The notes beneath the pieces are model-generated. The model saw only the letters and a program-made list of their open reading frames with translations. It was not told where the DNA came from and did not search any database. Positions 8,302-16,270 of a stretch of DNA of 26,956 nt are shown here, piece after piece. Both the position numbers and the translations under genes were made by a program. The stretch is from an uncultured Clostridium sp. (GTDB lineage: Bacteria > Bacillota > Clostridia > Lachnospirales > Lachnospiraceae): NCBI GenBank assembly GCA_900544905.1, contig UQXF01000037.1:1-26956 (forward strand), given 5' to 3'. Within the stretch, counting starts at the first letter, position 1. Each line of letters starts with the position of its first letter.

Positions 8302-9269
8302 CACATTTCCTCCCTTATATTCCCAAAAATCATTCTAAGCTCATGTTCTGACCGGGCTATGTCCCGAAACGGTTCAAATGATTTACTGTCACTTTTCCGT
8401 ATACCCCATAAGACATAATTATATCCCCTGATCTGTTCCCGTAATAAATCAGCTGCTTTTTCACATTCTAATTTTATTGTTTGTTTTTGAAATACAGAAC
8501 AAACCTGCTCCAAATAGTAAGAAATAATTTCACATCGCTGTATTCGTACTGGTATATCAAAGCACATCCGTCTTTTCAAATTTGCATTGGAGAGAATACG
8601 TTCCTGGTTCTCAGCCAATTTATATAGTCCGTTACTGCCACAATTGTCATCTTTCTCACATTCATTCAAATTAACAACAATTTGCTTACCAGCCTCCCGA
8701 TAAACTTCTTTTTCAAAAACCGGCAATGAGTCAGTCAAAACCTGCCGCATAATATAACTTCCCCGCCCCTCTGGGATTTTATCTGCTGCCCAGGCTTTTA
8801 CCAAATCCTCTTTGTCAATTCTTGTCAGACACATTCCTTCGGAATCAGATACTATATATCTTTCCCCCTCTGTTCCACAAACGATAATATAATGATCCAT
8901 AGCCTGTAAGAGATTCCGGTTAGATATATACACCAAATCTTCCATATTCAATGGTCCAAGTACTACATTACCTTCTTTCAGCCATTCATCCAAAACATCC
9001 AATGCTTCCTGTGCCTTACTGGATGACCCCGAACAATGAATGCGATATGGAATATCCAAAACCTGAAAGGCATATTCCAATCCAAAATCCGGATCACAAT
9101 AACAGGTAAACAATCGAAACGGATTATCCGGATGATGTACAATGCCAAATGGAACTGTTGTTATTGCTTCAAACTTAAAAATATCCTGATAATCCCACTT
9201 CTGAAAAAAACCAGAATATATTGCATGTGTTCCACAACATGTTAAATTGCCAGAATAACAAAGCCTCAT
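8301..9269 (-). CDS. BtrH-like acyl-ACP acyltransferase / cysteine-protease-fold protein (active-looking)
   Basis: 322 residues. The N-terminal half matches the BtrH N-terminal domain, in which butirosin BtrH transfers an acyl group from a carrier protein to an aminoglycoside amine. Candidate catalytic residues are Cys11/Cys12 in LTCCGTHA, His126 in MDHYIIVCG and Asp142 in VSDSEG. This is the order expected of a papain-like Cys-His-Asp site. The C-terminal third (about 200-322) is helical and also present in many BtrH homologues. An acyl carrier protein and a BtrK-like decarboxylase in the same operon support transfer of an ACP-bound acyl group. AGGAGG precedes the ATG. The acceptor is unknown. 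Confidence 0.75.
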   Translation of the reverse strand: MRLCYSGNLTCCGTHAIYSGFFQKWDYQDIFKFEAITTVPFGIVHHPDNPFRLFTCYCDPDFGLEYAFQVLDIPYRIHCSGSSSKAQEALDVLDEWLKEGNVVLGPLNMEDLVYISNRNLLQAMDHYIIVCGTEGERYIVSDSEGMCLTRIDKEDLVKAWAADKIPEGRGSYIMRQVLTDSLPVFEKEVYREAGKQIVVNLNECEKDDNCGSNGLYKLAENQERILSNANLKRRMCFDIPVRIQRCEIISYYLEQVCSVFQKQTIKLECEKAADLLREQIRGYNYVLWGIRKSDSKSFEPFRDIARSEHELRMIFGNIREEM

Positions 9270-9292
9270 TATTGCCTCCTAATGCTTAAATC

Positions 9293-10804
9293 CTAACCTT
9301 TTTCCAAAATAGATGTTCTTAGACTATCATGATCAATCTTTCCATTTACTGTTCTAGGTAGATTTTTAAAAGTCAATTCTATTTTTGACGGAATTTTTTC
9401 AGATTGCAACTTAATTTTACAAATACCCAAAAGATAATTTATATCTATACGTTTTGACATCTGAACCACCGCACAGACTTTCTCTCCCTGCACCTCGTCC
9501 GGAATACCAAAAACCGCTGCCTGAGATACCCCATTAATGGAACATAGCACATGCTCTACTTCGATAGGGCTTACTTTATATCCTCTGCATTTAATAAACC
9601 TTTCATTTCTTCCTTGATAAAACAAATACCCTTCTTTATCTTTATAAAATAAATCGCCTGAATAAAGCTGTACTCTCCCTGTTTTTTCATCATATCTGTA
9701 CTTCTTCACTGTATCTTCAAAATTATTCCAATAACCATTCATTACATTGGGACCATCTATTACAAGCTGTCCTGTTACACCATCGGCAACTTCCTGATTA
9801 TCCATATCTACAATTCTGACATGAATTCCCGGCAAGGGAAGCCCTACCGCTGTTGGCCGTTTCTCCTCATACCCATTTGGCATAATACTGACCCGTTTAC
9901 ATTCCGTTAAACCATACATCGGATAAATAGTTGTATGCGGGAGCTGCTGCTGTAATTTTTTAATGGTATTTATGCTAAAAACATCCCCGGTTGATGTAAT
10001 ATACTTTAGATTTGGAAGTTCTATTCCCTCAAAAGCATGAGATAAAATCAGAAGATTAAACAAAGTTGGTACACCCGGAAAACCTGTCACCTGATAATCT
10101 CTCATTATTTTAGGAATATTGGCACAAACACTGAAATCTTCTTCCAATACAAGCGTAGCGCCAGCCTGAAATGTTAAAAAAATCTGATATAAACCATAGT
10201 CAAACGATAAAGGCAATCCGCATAAAACAACATCAGATTCCGTATTCCCAATCACTTTATTAATTGCTTCTGTCACAAACACAATTTGCTTGTTACATTC
10301 TACCACACCCTTGGGATACCGGGAGGTTCCAGATGTGTAAACGATTGCAGCCAGATCTTCTCCTTCCGCCTGATAAATAATCTGATACAGATTTGACTCC
10401 TCATCCTTTTTCTTGCATTCCTGTACATCAGCAACTATAGTATTTTTCAGACCTTTAACTTTCTTCAAATGTACAGAATCCTGTTCCGTAATAATACATT
10501 TTGGAGTACAGTTTTTCACTATGTAATCCAATTGTTTTTCGTCAATTTGAGGGTTAGCCGGCACAAAACATCCACGATTCATCAATATGCCAAATAAGAC
10601 ATACACAAATTCATCACTGTTTTTTACAAGAATTAACACCCTGTCACCCTGTTCTATTCCATTTGCCTTAAGCCAGCCTGCCACTTCAATTGCCCTCTCC
10701 ATCACTTCTCTATAGGTGATGGAGGTATTTTTGTATATAATGGCCGTTTTGTCCGGGCAGCTTTCCACCCTGTTGAAAAGCCATTTTAAAACAATATGCT
10801 CCAT
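9293..10804 (-). CDS. AMP-forming acyl-CoA/acyl-ACP ligase (adenylation enzyme)
   Basis: 503 residues from the chosen ATG. Motifs of the ANL superfamily appear in order: P-loop YTSGTSRYPKG near 156-166, YGLTE at 297-301, YSGDLFYKDKEG near 381-392, the hinge and RGYKVSPIEVE near 407-417, and NGK with the catalytic Lys at about 489. There is no fused carrier domain. It is likely to activate a carboxylic or amino acid with ATP and load it on the stand-alone ACP encoded at 13782-14039. An in-frame ATG at 10861 would overlap the NadE-like gene by 53 bases. I prefer 10804, four bases after that stop, with AGGGA upstream. The specificity pocket cannot be read reliably. Confidence 0.9.
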   Translation of the reverse strand: MEHIVLKWLFNRVESCPDKTAIIYKNTSITYREVMERAIEVAGWLKANGIEQGDRVLILVKNSDEFVYVLFGILMNRGCFVPANPQIDEKQLDYIVKNCTPKCIITEQDSVHLKKVKGLKNTIVADVQECKKKDEESNLYQIIYQAEGEDLAAIVYTSGTSRYPKGVVECNKQIVFVTEAINKVIGNTESDVVLCGLPLSFDYGLYQIFLTFQAGATLVLEEDFSVCANIPKIMRDYQVTGFPGVPTLFNLLILSHAFEGIELPNLKYITSTGDVFSINTIKKLQQQLPHTTIYPMYGLTECKRVSIMPNGYEEKRPTAVGLPLPGIHVRIVDMDNQEVADGVTGQLVIDGPNVMNGYWNNFEDTVKKYRYDEKTGRVQLYSGDLFYKDKEGYLFYQGRNERFIKCRGYKVSPIEVEHVLCSINGVSQAAVFGIPDEVQGEKVCAVVQMSKRIDINYLLGICKIKLQSEKIPSKIELTFKNLPRTVNGKIDHDSLRTSILEKG

Positions 10805-10808
10805 AACT

Positions 10809-11699
10809 TTATCCCTGCTCCATTGATACCAATAATGGTCTGTTTTTCGTAGTTGCTGCATAATGAATCATTTTTTTCATGGAATTTATAATAAACTCCG
10901 GTAACCCTGTTTCTTCAGAGATATCACCTACAGATATTCCCTCTTCCAGACAGGCGAGCATTATATCTACATTTTCCCTATTTAGCATTCTATATATTTC
11001 ACCTACTTTCTTATCATCCTCCTCTGTAAAATACTGTTCCTTTCCAATAGGCTTTTCATTATATATCCAGTATGCCAAGTCCTCTAAATCCTCTTGTCCC
11101 TTCCAAAATCCTGCAGAAGCCGGCTGATTAATCACCTCTTCCCGTGTGCCAACTATTTTTGCCAGCTGACACACCTGAGATTTGTATAGATGTGCAATCG
11201 GCTTAATATGTGCCTGTGCATCCCCAAAAGGCATATAAAACCCTGTTTTAATCTCCGTCTTGTTGGATGTTCCCAGAACAACATATCCTCTATCCTGATA
11301 TGTAGATATAATCATTGTCCGTAGAGAACACTTTGCACGTGCAGGATCTATCAACCCATCTGCATTAAATTCCTCTTCCTCATCAACTTCCATTGCCTTC
11401 ATAAACTCATATGGCAGTTTCTGCATATTCAATTCCACTAATACAACACCCATATCCTGTGCCAAATTCCTTACATTTCTTATATATTTGTCCTCCATAT
11501 CACTTTGCAAGACTGTAAACAGCTTTACTCTTTCTTTTCCAAAAGTGCTTACGGCAATTCTTGCTACAACATCGGAATCCAATCCACCCGATATTCCAAT
11601 TACAACCCGCTCCCCTTCTCTTACATAACTCTTTAAAAATTCCTGTATTCTCTCCAGTTCATTCTGCAATTCCTGAGTGGTCATTTTTAAATTAACCAT
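10809..11699 (-). CDS. NadE-like ammonia-dependent ligase (PP-loop ATPase)
   Basis: 296 residues matching ammonia-dependent NAD synthetase without a glutaminase domain. The PP-loop is SGGLDS at 37-42, GTSNKTEIKTG is near 143-153, FGDAQAHIKPIAHLYK is near 158-173, and ASAGFWKGQEDLEDL is near 194-208. Housekeeping NadE makes NAD from nicotinate adenine dinucleotide, ammonia and ATP. Position inside a biosynthetic operon suggests it instead adenylates a carboxylate and makes an amide (or amidine/thioamide-type product), but it could also be a duplicated NadE. GGAGG is nine bases before the ATG at 11699, and its stop is four bases before the ligase start. Confidence 0.82.
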   Translation of the reverse strand: MVNLKMTTQELQNELERIQEFLKSYVREGERVVIGISGGLDSDVVARIAVSTFGKERVKLFTVLQSDMEDKYIRNVRNLAQDMGVVLVELNMQKLPYEFMKAMEVDEEEEFNADGLIDPARAKCSLRTMIISTYQDRGYVVLGTSNKTEIKTGFYMPFGDAQAHIKPIAHLYKSQVCQLAKIVGTREEVINQPASAGFWKGQEDLEDLAYWIYNEKPIGKEQYFTEEDDKKVGEIYRMLNRENVDIMLACLEEGISVGDISEETGLPEFIINSMKKMIHYAATTKNRPLLVSMEQG

Positions 11700-11703
11700 A
11701 TAT

Positions 11704-12600
11704 CTAATCCTCCTTCACAAAGTGCAATAGCATAATTCCAATATGATTCGTTCTCCCAAGAAAAACAGTACACCCTATAGAATCATTTTTCAATTTATCC
11801 ATTTCCGATAACAGCGCCAGAGATATTAAAACATCTGCACAGCCAAAATCAATTTCAGAATATTTTTCCCGGAACAAAATACTGGCAGAAGGAAAAATTT
11901 TTTTCATGATGTTATTCATTTTCTCATCCGCTACCTGATTGACAATCCAATCAGGTTCTTTCCTATCCAAATCTTTTTGGCAAAAGATATCTTTTACTAT
12001 TTGATATATTCTCTCTTCGGATATATCTTTCACCTTTCTAACTGCCAAATCCAAAATCTGAAACCCTTGATTTGCCTCTTTGCTGATAAGTACTGATGCT
12101 GCTCCATCCCCAAGCGGATAGACATTATCCCCCTTCCGATTGTCACCTTTATTTAATTTTTGCACAGCACTAACACAACCCATTGTATAATTTTTTTCTA
12201 CCATCATTTCCCGCAATATCATAATAGCCTGAACGACCTCTGTTCCCGCTTGATTCTGAATAGAAAATGGTGTGATATCCTTTAGATCATTCAATACTGC
12301 TACCTTGTAAGCAGGGGCTGGCACTTTTCCTGTAATCGAAGAACGACAGTCTGCCAGAAAACTTATATCCTCTTTGTTGATTCCCTTCCCAATCAGCTTG
12401 CCAATCATTCTAGCCGCTAATTCATCACTATCCATTTCCAGCTCCACTGGTAACTCTAAATCATCCTCTACCAGCTTATTATATTCCTGATATGCCTGAT
12501 ATACTTTCTTATATGTTTCTGAAACCTCGTTTCCCTGAATATTTCCACATGTTTTTGGAATATATATATCAGGTATTGTAATCCACATTGTATCCTTCAT
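11704..12600 (-). CDS. Degenerate KAS III-fold protein (Cys replaced by Gln)
   Basis: 298 residues with a recognisable FabH-like scaffold (PLGDGAASVLIS near 162-173), but all three catalytic positions are changed. The nucleophile position in FSIQNQAG is Gln117 where FabH has Cys, the His position in IVNQVADEK is Asn221, and the Asn position in DFGCADV is Cys254. It cannot form the usual acyl-enzyme. In type II polyketide systems the chain length factor and loading KSQ domains also carry Gln for Cys, and such subunits partner with, or decarboxylate for, an active ketosynthase. The KAS III homologue at 7363-8301 is the obvious partner. The fold call is good; the role is inference. Confidence 0.72.
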   Translation of the reverse strand: MKDTMWITIPDIYIPKTCGNIQGNEVSETYKKVYQAYQEYNKLVEDDLELPVELEMDSDELAARMIGKLIGKGINKEDISFLADCRSSITGKVPAPAYKVAVLNDLKDITPFSIQNQAGTEVVQAIMILREMMVEKNYTMGCVSAVQKLNKGDNRKGDNVYPLGDGAASVLISKEANQGFQILDLAVRKVKDISEERIYQIVKDIFCQKDLDRKEPDWIVNQVADEKMNNIMKKIFPSASILFREKYSEIDFGCADVLISLALLSEMDKLKNDSIGCTVFLGRTNHIGIMLLHFVKED

Positions 12601-12611
12601 ATTATCCTCAC

Positions 12612-13778
12612 CTATTCAAGTTTCGGATTATGCTCCACATAATCCTTCTCCAACTCCTGTTTAAATGTTTCTCTATTTTTTAGCCAGTAGTCTTTGCCCA
12701 TAAACTCTACTGCCATTTCTCCATATATTTCAAAGATTCTGTCTTTAATAGAATATATTTCCTTCCTATTTTGTTCCCATTCTGATTTACAACTGCATGG
12801 GTACTTCTTTAATTTTTTAATTACTTCTTTGGAAGAAGTTTCCCGAAATTCATCCAATAACCGGATAACCTCACCATAGCACTTGTCGCAAGTATATGGC
12901 GAAGCAATAACTTTACTTTTATCTGTATAATAATTTTTATACCATGAAATTTCTACACGACTTAATAAGGTTTCATCAATACTATCTAATACTTCTACTA
13001 ATCCCCACAACGAAATAGGTTTATAATAACCTTTTTGATAAAGCCATTCCAGCATTGTCCCCGGCTTTACATGAAGAGGAAATAAAACCACCTTATCTGA
13101 ATTCTGCTTCAAGGCCCAATTCAGTGTATTTTTACAATCATGCACTGCCTGTCCCCAAGTCAGAAAAGGAGTACCTAGAACTACATTTGCATATGTGGAA
13201 ATATTATTTTTTTTGAGAAGTGACACAGCCTCCTCATACTCTTTTAAAAAGTAGCCTTTATTAATACAGTATTTCTGTAGGAAAAAGTTACTGGTTTCTA
13301 ATCCCATTTCCACAATTAGTTTCTTATTCTTTATTCTTGATATTAATTCCTTAATAGTATCTTGTTTTACAGTTTGTGCTCTTGTTTCAAATAAAAAGGT
13401 ATGGGCTGTTGTTTCATTTACCAAATCAAAAATTTTATGACATACCTCTTTAGGAACTTCCGCTTCATCCAATAAGCTTCCTGACGGTGTAATGGCTAAT
13501 TCCCCAATTTCAACATTTACTTCATTCAAAGCTGTCAAAACAGATTGTATCATAGCTGACTTCCCAATCTCGATGCCCTTTCCATAATTACAAATCGTGC
13601 ATCCGCCTTTTGCATCCCACTGGCATCCTTTGGTCATAAACCAAATCTCAACATAATTTCCTTTTTTTACTTTTTCAATCCTGATATTATATAAAGTGTC
13701 TCTGTCCAGTTCCCTTCGGTTATAATATATAAACTGCATCATCTGCTTTGGTAAAAAGCAATATGAATTTTCCCTCAT
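12612..13778 (-). CDS. Radical SAM protein, Elp3/RaSEA-like, with C-terminal CxxC/CxC motif
   Basis: 388 residues. The Fe-S cysteines lie in TKGCQWDAKGGCTICNYG (Cys52, Cys60, Cys63; C-x7-C-x2-C), the wider spacing used by Elp3-like and archaeosine-synthase RaSEA/TIGR01210-like radical SAM proteins rather than the canonical CxxxCxxC. Later motifs are ITPSGS near 96-101, ETRAQTV near 131-137, QKYCINKG near 168-175 and a C-terminal TCDKC (Cys297, Cys300) followed by CSC (Cys328, Cys330), perhaps a second metal site. It is a clear paralogue of the two modules fused to UvrA in this operon. AAGGA is seven bases before the ATG, and the gene follows the ACP by three bases. Confidence 0.85.
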   Translation of the reverse strand: MRENSYCFLPKQMMQFIYYNRRELDRDTLYNIRIEKVKKGNYVEIWFMTKGCQWDAKGGCTICNYGKGIEIGKSAMIQSVLTALNEVNVEIGELAITPSGSLLDEAEVPKEVCHKIFDLVNETTAHTFLFETRAQTVKQDTIKELISRIKNKKLIVEMGLETSNFFLQKYCINKGYFLKEYEEAVSLLKKNNISTYANVVLGTPFLTWGQAVHDCKNTLNWALKQNSDKVVLFPLHVKPGTMLEWLYQKGYYKPISLWGLVEVLDSIDETLLSRVEISWYKNYYTDKSKVIASPYTCDKCYGEVIRLLDEFRETSSKEVIKKLKKYPCSCKSEWEQNRKEIYSIKDRIFEIYGEMAVEFMGKDYWLKNRETFKQELEKDYVEHNPKLE

Positions 13779-13781
13779 CCG

Positions 13782-14039
13782 TTATTCCTTCCCTATTTTT
13801 TCTTCAATCTTGTTAATCAGACTATACATTGTTTCAAATGTCTCTGCCAAATCATCTTCAATGGGATTAAAATAAATATGAAACTCATCCTCAATCATAA
13901 CCTGAAGATTAACAAGATTAATGGAATCCAGTTCCAAATCCTTCACCAGATTACTTTGCTCGGTAATATCATGCACATTCCCTTCATTGATATCTATCAC
14001 CATATTTGCCAGTATTTCTAATATTTCTACTCTTTTCAT
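13782..14039 (-). CDS. Acyl carrier protein
   Basis: 85 residues, the normal size for a free-standing ACP. The phosphopantetheine attachment motif is DLELDSINLVNLQ, with Ser39 in the usual D-S-hydrophobic context, followed by the acidic recognition helix (VMIEDEFHI). Its ATG follows immediately on the TAG stop of the decarboxylase gene, with AGGAGG upstream. The pairing of ACP with a LysA-fold decarboxylase is the same as BtrI/BtrK in butirosin synthesis, where glutamyl-ACP is decarboxylated while bound. No phosphopantetheinyl transferase gene is in the window, so a host enzyme would have to activate it. Confidence 0.93.
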   Translation of the reverse strand: MKRVEILEILANMVIDINEGNVHDITEQSNLVKDLELDSINLVNLQVMIEDEFHIYFNPIEDDLAETFETMYSLINKIEEKIGKE

Positions 14040-15311
14040 CTATTCATTTACCTCCTGTAGTTTCAGAATCTCCTTCCAACCAAATTCTTTTCTTATAAGT
14101 TTTAATTTATTATCTTTCCACATCACCTCTTTTGGATATCCATGACTTAAAAACAGACCTGGAGCAGTTGTAAGACCATATGCTCCTGCTTGATAAAATG
14201 CAATTATATCATCCACTCCACATTTAGGAATCAAAACATCACATGCCATTCTGTCTGTGGGAGTACATAGTGGTCCGCATAAAGTTACCTTTTCCATCTT
14301 ATCCCTCTGTTTTCCCACAACCACTAATGGGGGGATTTTGACTCCAAATCTTTCCGAATACAAAAGATTATTCGTCCCTCCGTTCAGTATCAGATACTTT
14401 TTCCCTTTTACTTCCTTTATGTCCATTATTGTAGTTAGAAAAACACCTGTGTTTGCAATTAGATATCTTCCTGCCTCCAGTGCAATTTTGGTATGGGGAA
14501 AGCTCTCTATATATTCTTTGACTAATTTATTTAATCGTTCCTTTATCAAATCCAGCCGCGCCGCTTTGTCCTTATCATAAACCGGAACACCCAGACCTCC
14601 ACCAATATCAAGAAAGGTAAATTTCTCTCCTGTTCTCTTCTGCATTTCCATACTAAGCTTCAAAATCTGTTCTGTATTACGCAAAAATATTTCTTCTTCC
14701 ATAATGCCCGTTCCAGCATAAATATGAATGCCCGTAAAATTTAAATATGAATACTTGCTTTTGTTCAAAAAATGTCTTACTGCTTCCTCTTCGTCCATGC
14801 CAAACTGGGTATTTCCAGTCATAGATACCATGGAGCCTGATTTAAAAACAGGGTTTATGCGAAATATAATATTCACAGGTTTCTGCATACAGGTAGCAAT
14901 TCTTGCAATCCTTTCCAATTCTTTTCCAGACTCAATTACAAGAAAAGCCACATCCATTTTTACTGCAAGTTCCAATAGCTCATCACTTTTACCCGGTCCC
15001 AAAAGAATAATATCTTTTCCAGATATCTCTATTTCCTGAAGCATCCTTAATTCACCGTATGATGCAGCCTCTATACCAGTTCCTAAATTATAAAATTCTG
15101 ATGCAATCCTTTTGTTGGGATTTGCTTTCACAGAATAATATATCGATACTTCTTCTGGAAGAATTTTTTTTAATTTTATATAATTTTTTTCTAACATATT
15201 GTAATCATATAAAAAAAGAGGGGTTCCATATTTCTCTACCGCAGAAGTAATAACTGCATCATTAACCTCCAGTCTTTTCTCTATATGATGAAATGGCGGC
15301 GTCTTTTCCAT
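14040..15311 (-). CDS. PLP-dependent decarboxylase, BtrK/LysA-like (fold III)
   Basis: 423 residues of the diaminopimelate/ornithine decarboxylase family. The PLP lysine is in YYSVKANPN (Lys62), with HIYAGTGI near 196-203, the phosphate-binding FLDIGGGLG near 233-241, EAGRYL near 279-284, the active-site cysteine loop CGPLCTPTD near 345-353 and GAYG near 376-379. Free-standing LysA decarboxylates diaminopimelate. Adjacency to an ACP and BtrH homologues points to an ACP-bound amino acid as substrate, as with BtrK. The product would be a carrier-bound amine such as a gamma-aminobutyryl group (inference). AGGAGAA precedes the ATG. The fold assignment is secure, the substrate is not. Confidence 0.88.
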   Translation of the reverse strand: MEKTPPFHHIEKRLEVNDAVITSAVEKYGTPLFLYDYNMLEKNYIKLKKILPEEVSIYYSVKANPNKRIASEFYNLGTGIEAASYGELRMLQEIEISGKDIILLGPGKSDELLELAVKMDVAFLVIESGKELERIARIATCMQKPVNIIFRINPVFKSGSMVSMTGNTQFGMDEEEAVRHFLNKSKYSYLNFTGIHIYAGTGIMEEEIFLRNTEQILKLSMEMQKRTGEKFTFLDIGGGLGVPVYDKDKAARLDLIKERLNKLVKEYIESFPHTKIALEAGRYLIANTGVFLTTIMDIKEVKGKKYLILNGGTNNLLYSERFGVKIPPLVVVGKQRDKMEKVTLCGPLCTPTDRMACDVLIPKCGVDDIIAFYQAGAYGLTTAPGLFLSHGYPKEVMWKDNKLKLIRKEFGWKEILKLQEVNE

Positions 15312-15330
15312 CCTTATTCTTCTCCTGTTT

Positions 15331-16269
15331 TTATAACATGAAATACAACGTTAAAAGTTCATCCTCAAGATACATAACATTTTCAATAGAATGCTTTATG
15401 CTGTGAATATTTTTATTAAGCAAGCCCTCCATTATATCCGCACAACAACACTCATACTGTTGAATATATTTATCCAGCAAACTATGCTTTTCTTTCTCAA
15501 TTTGAATAGAAGAATTCAATGCAAAAAACTCTCTGATGCTCTGGCAGGTCTGCTGTATTTCCATGATGTTATAATAGAGACACATTTGTGCAGATGAAGA
15601 AAAATCCCCTTCCAATAATAACCGGAGAGATTTCCATGCTTCTCCACCTGACATCGAATCCTGCTGTACCTGAACACAGAATTTCTTTAACATAAACAAA
15701 AAATCTTCCCAAAACCCTGTATTTGTCTTGCCCATATACTCTACTCTTCTTATTTCTATAGAAAGAATATCCTCACCTTCCTGATTAATACATTCCCTTA
15801 ATAACTCTTCATCTATCATGCAATAGGGTATTCCTTCTGGATCGTGAAAAAAATATTTATCCTTCTTTTTGTCAATAACAGTAATAAAATAGCTTTTATT
15901 GTCATAAAACAAAGTGTCTACCCTGTTCCATATTTTCTTTTTACTTAAAGGACCAATTATAATAGGATTTACCTTAAAATCCTTCTGGTTAAAACTCTCA
16001 AATAAGGAATCCGTATCCGGTAAAATCTTTATACATTTCTCCAAACCTCCAAACAGAGTAAAAAAACTGTTAAATCCTTCCATTGCGGAAACATAGGATT
16101 TTACAAATCGTGCCCTTTCTTTTTCCTCAAACTTTTTAAAAAAAGGACGGAAGGTCAGACATTCCGGAGCATATATTTTTTCTCCACTTACACATTCCAG
16201 CATATGGCGAATCACATGTGTAGTTGTATCCATTCTTTTTCCACTAAACTGCCTGATTGAATGCGTCAT
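15331..16269 (-). CDS. BtrH-like protein lacking catalytic residues
   Basis: 312 residues. Layout and spacing follow the BtrH-like protein encoded at 8301-9269, including NPIIIGPLSK near 101-110 (compare NVVLGPLNM) and HDPEG near 142-146 (compare SDSEG). The nucleophile position falls on Thr in MDTTTHVIRHML instead of Cys, and the His position is Ser126 (KSYFIT). The Asp is kept (Asp143). It is therefore probably not an acyltransferase by itself, and may be a structural or regulatory partner of the active paralogue. The match is by eye and weak over the C-terminal half. AGGAG is 13 bases before the ATG, rather far; an internal ATG at residue 13 has no better site. Confidence 0.55.
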   Translation of the reverse strand: MTHSIRQFSGKRMDTTTHVIRHMLECVSGEKIYAPECLTFRPFFKKFEEKERARFVKSYVSAMEGFNSFFTLFGGLEKCIKILPDTDSLFESFNQKDFKVNPIIIGPLSKKKIWNRVDTLFYDNKSYFITVIDKKKDKYFFHDPEGIPYCMIDEELLRECINQEGEDILSIEIRRVEYMGKTNTGFWEDFLFMLKKFCVQVQQDSMSGGEAWKSLRLLLEGDFSSSAQMCLYYNIMEIQQTCQSIREFFALNSSIQIEKEKHSLLDKYIQQYECCCADIMEGLLNKNIHSIKHSIENVMYLEDELLTLYFML

Positions 16270-16270
16270 A

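Noticed and set aside
10805..10861. Longer N-terminus for the AMP-forming ligase
   Set aside because: It would overlap the NadE-like gene by 53 bases, encodes an atypical N-terminus, and the ATG at 10804 has its own ribosome binding site.
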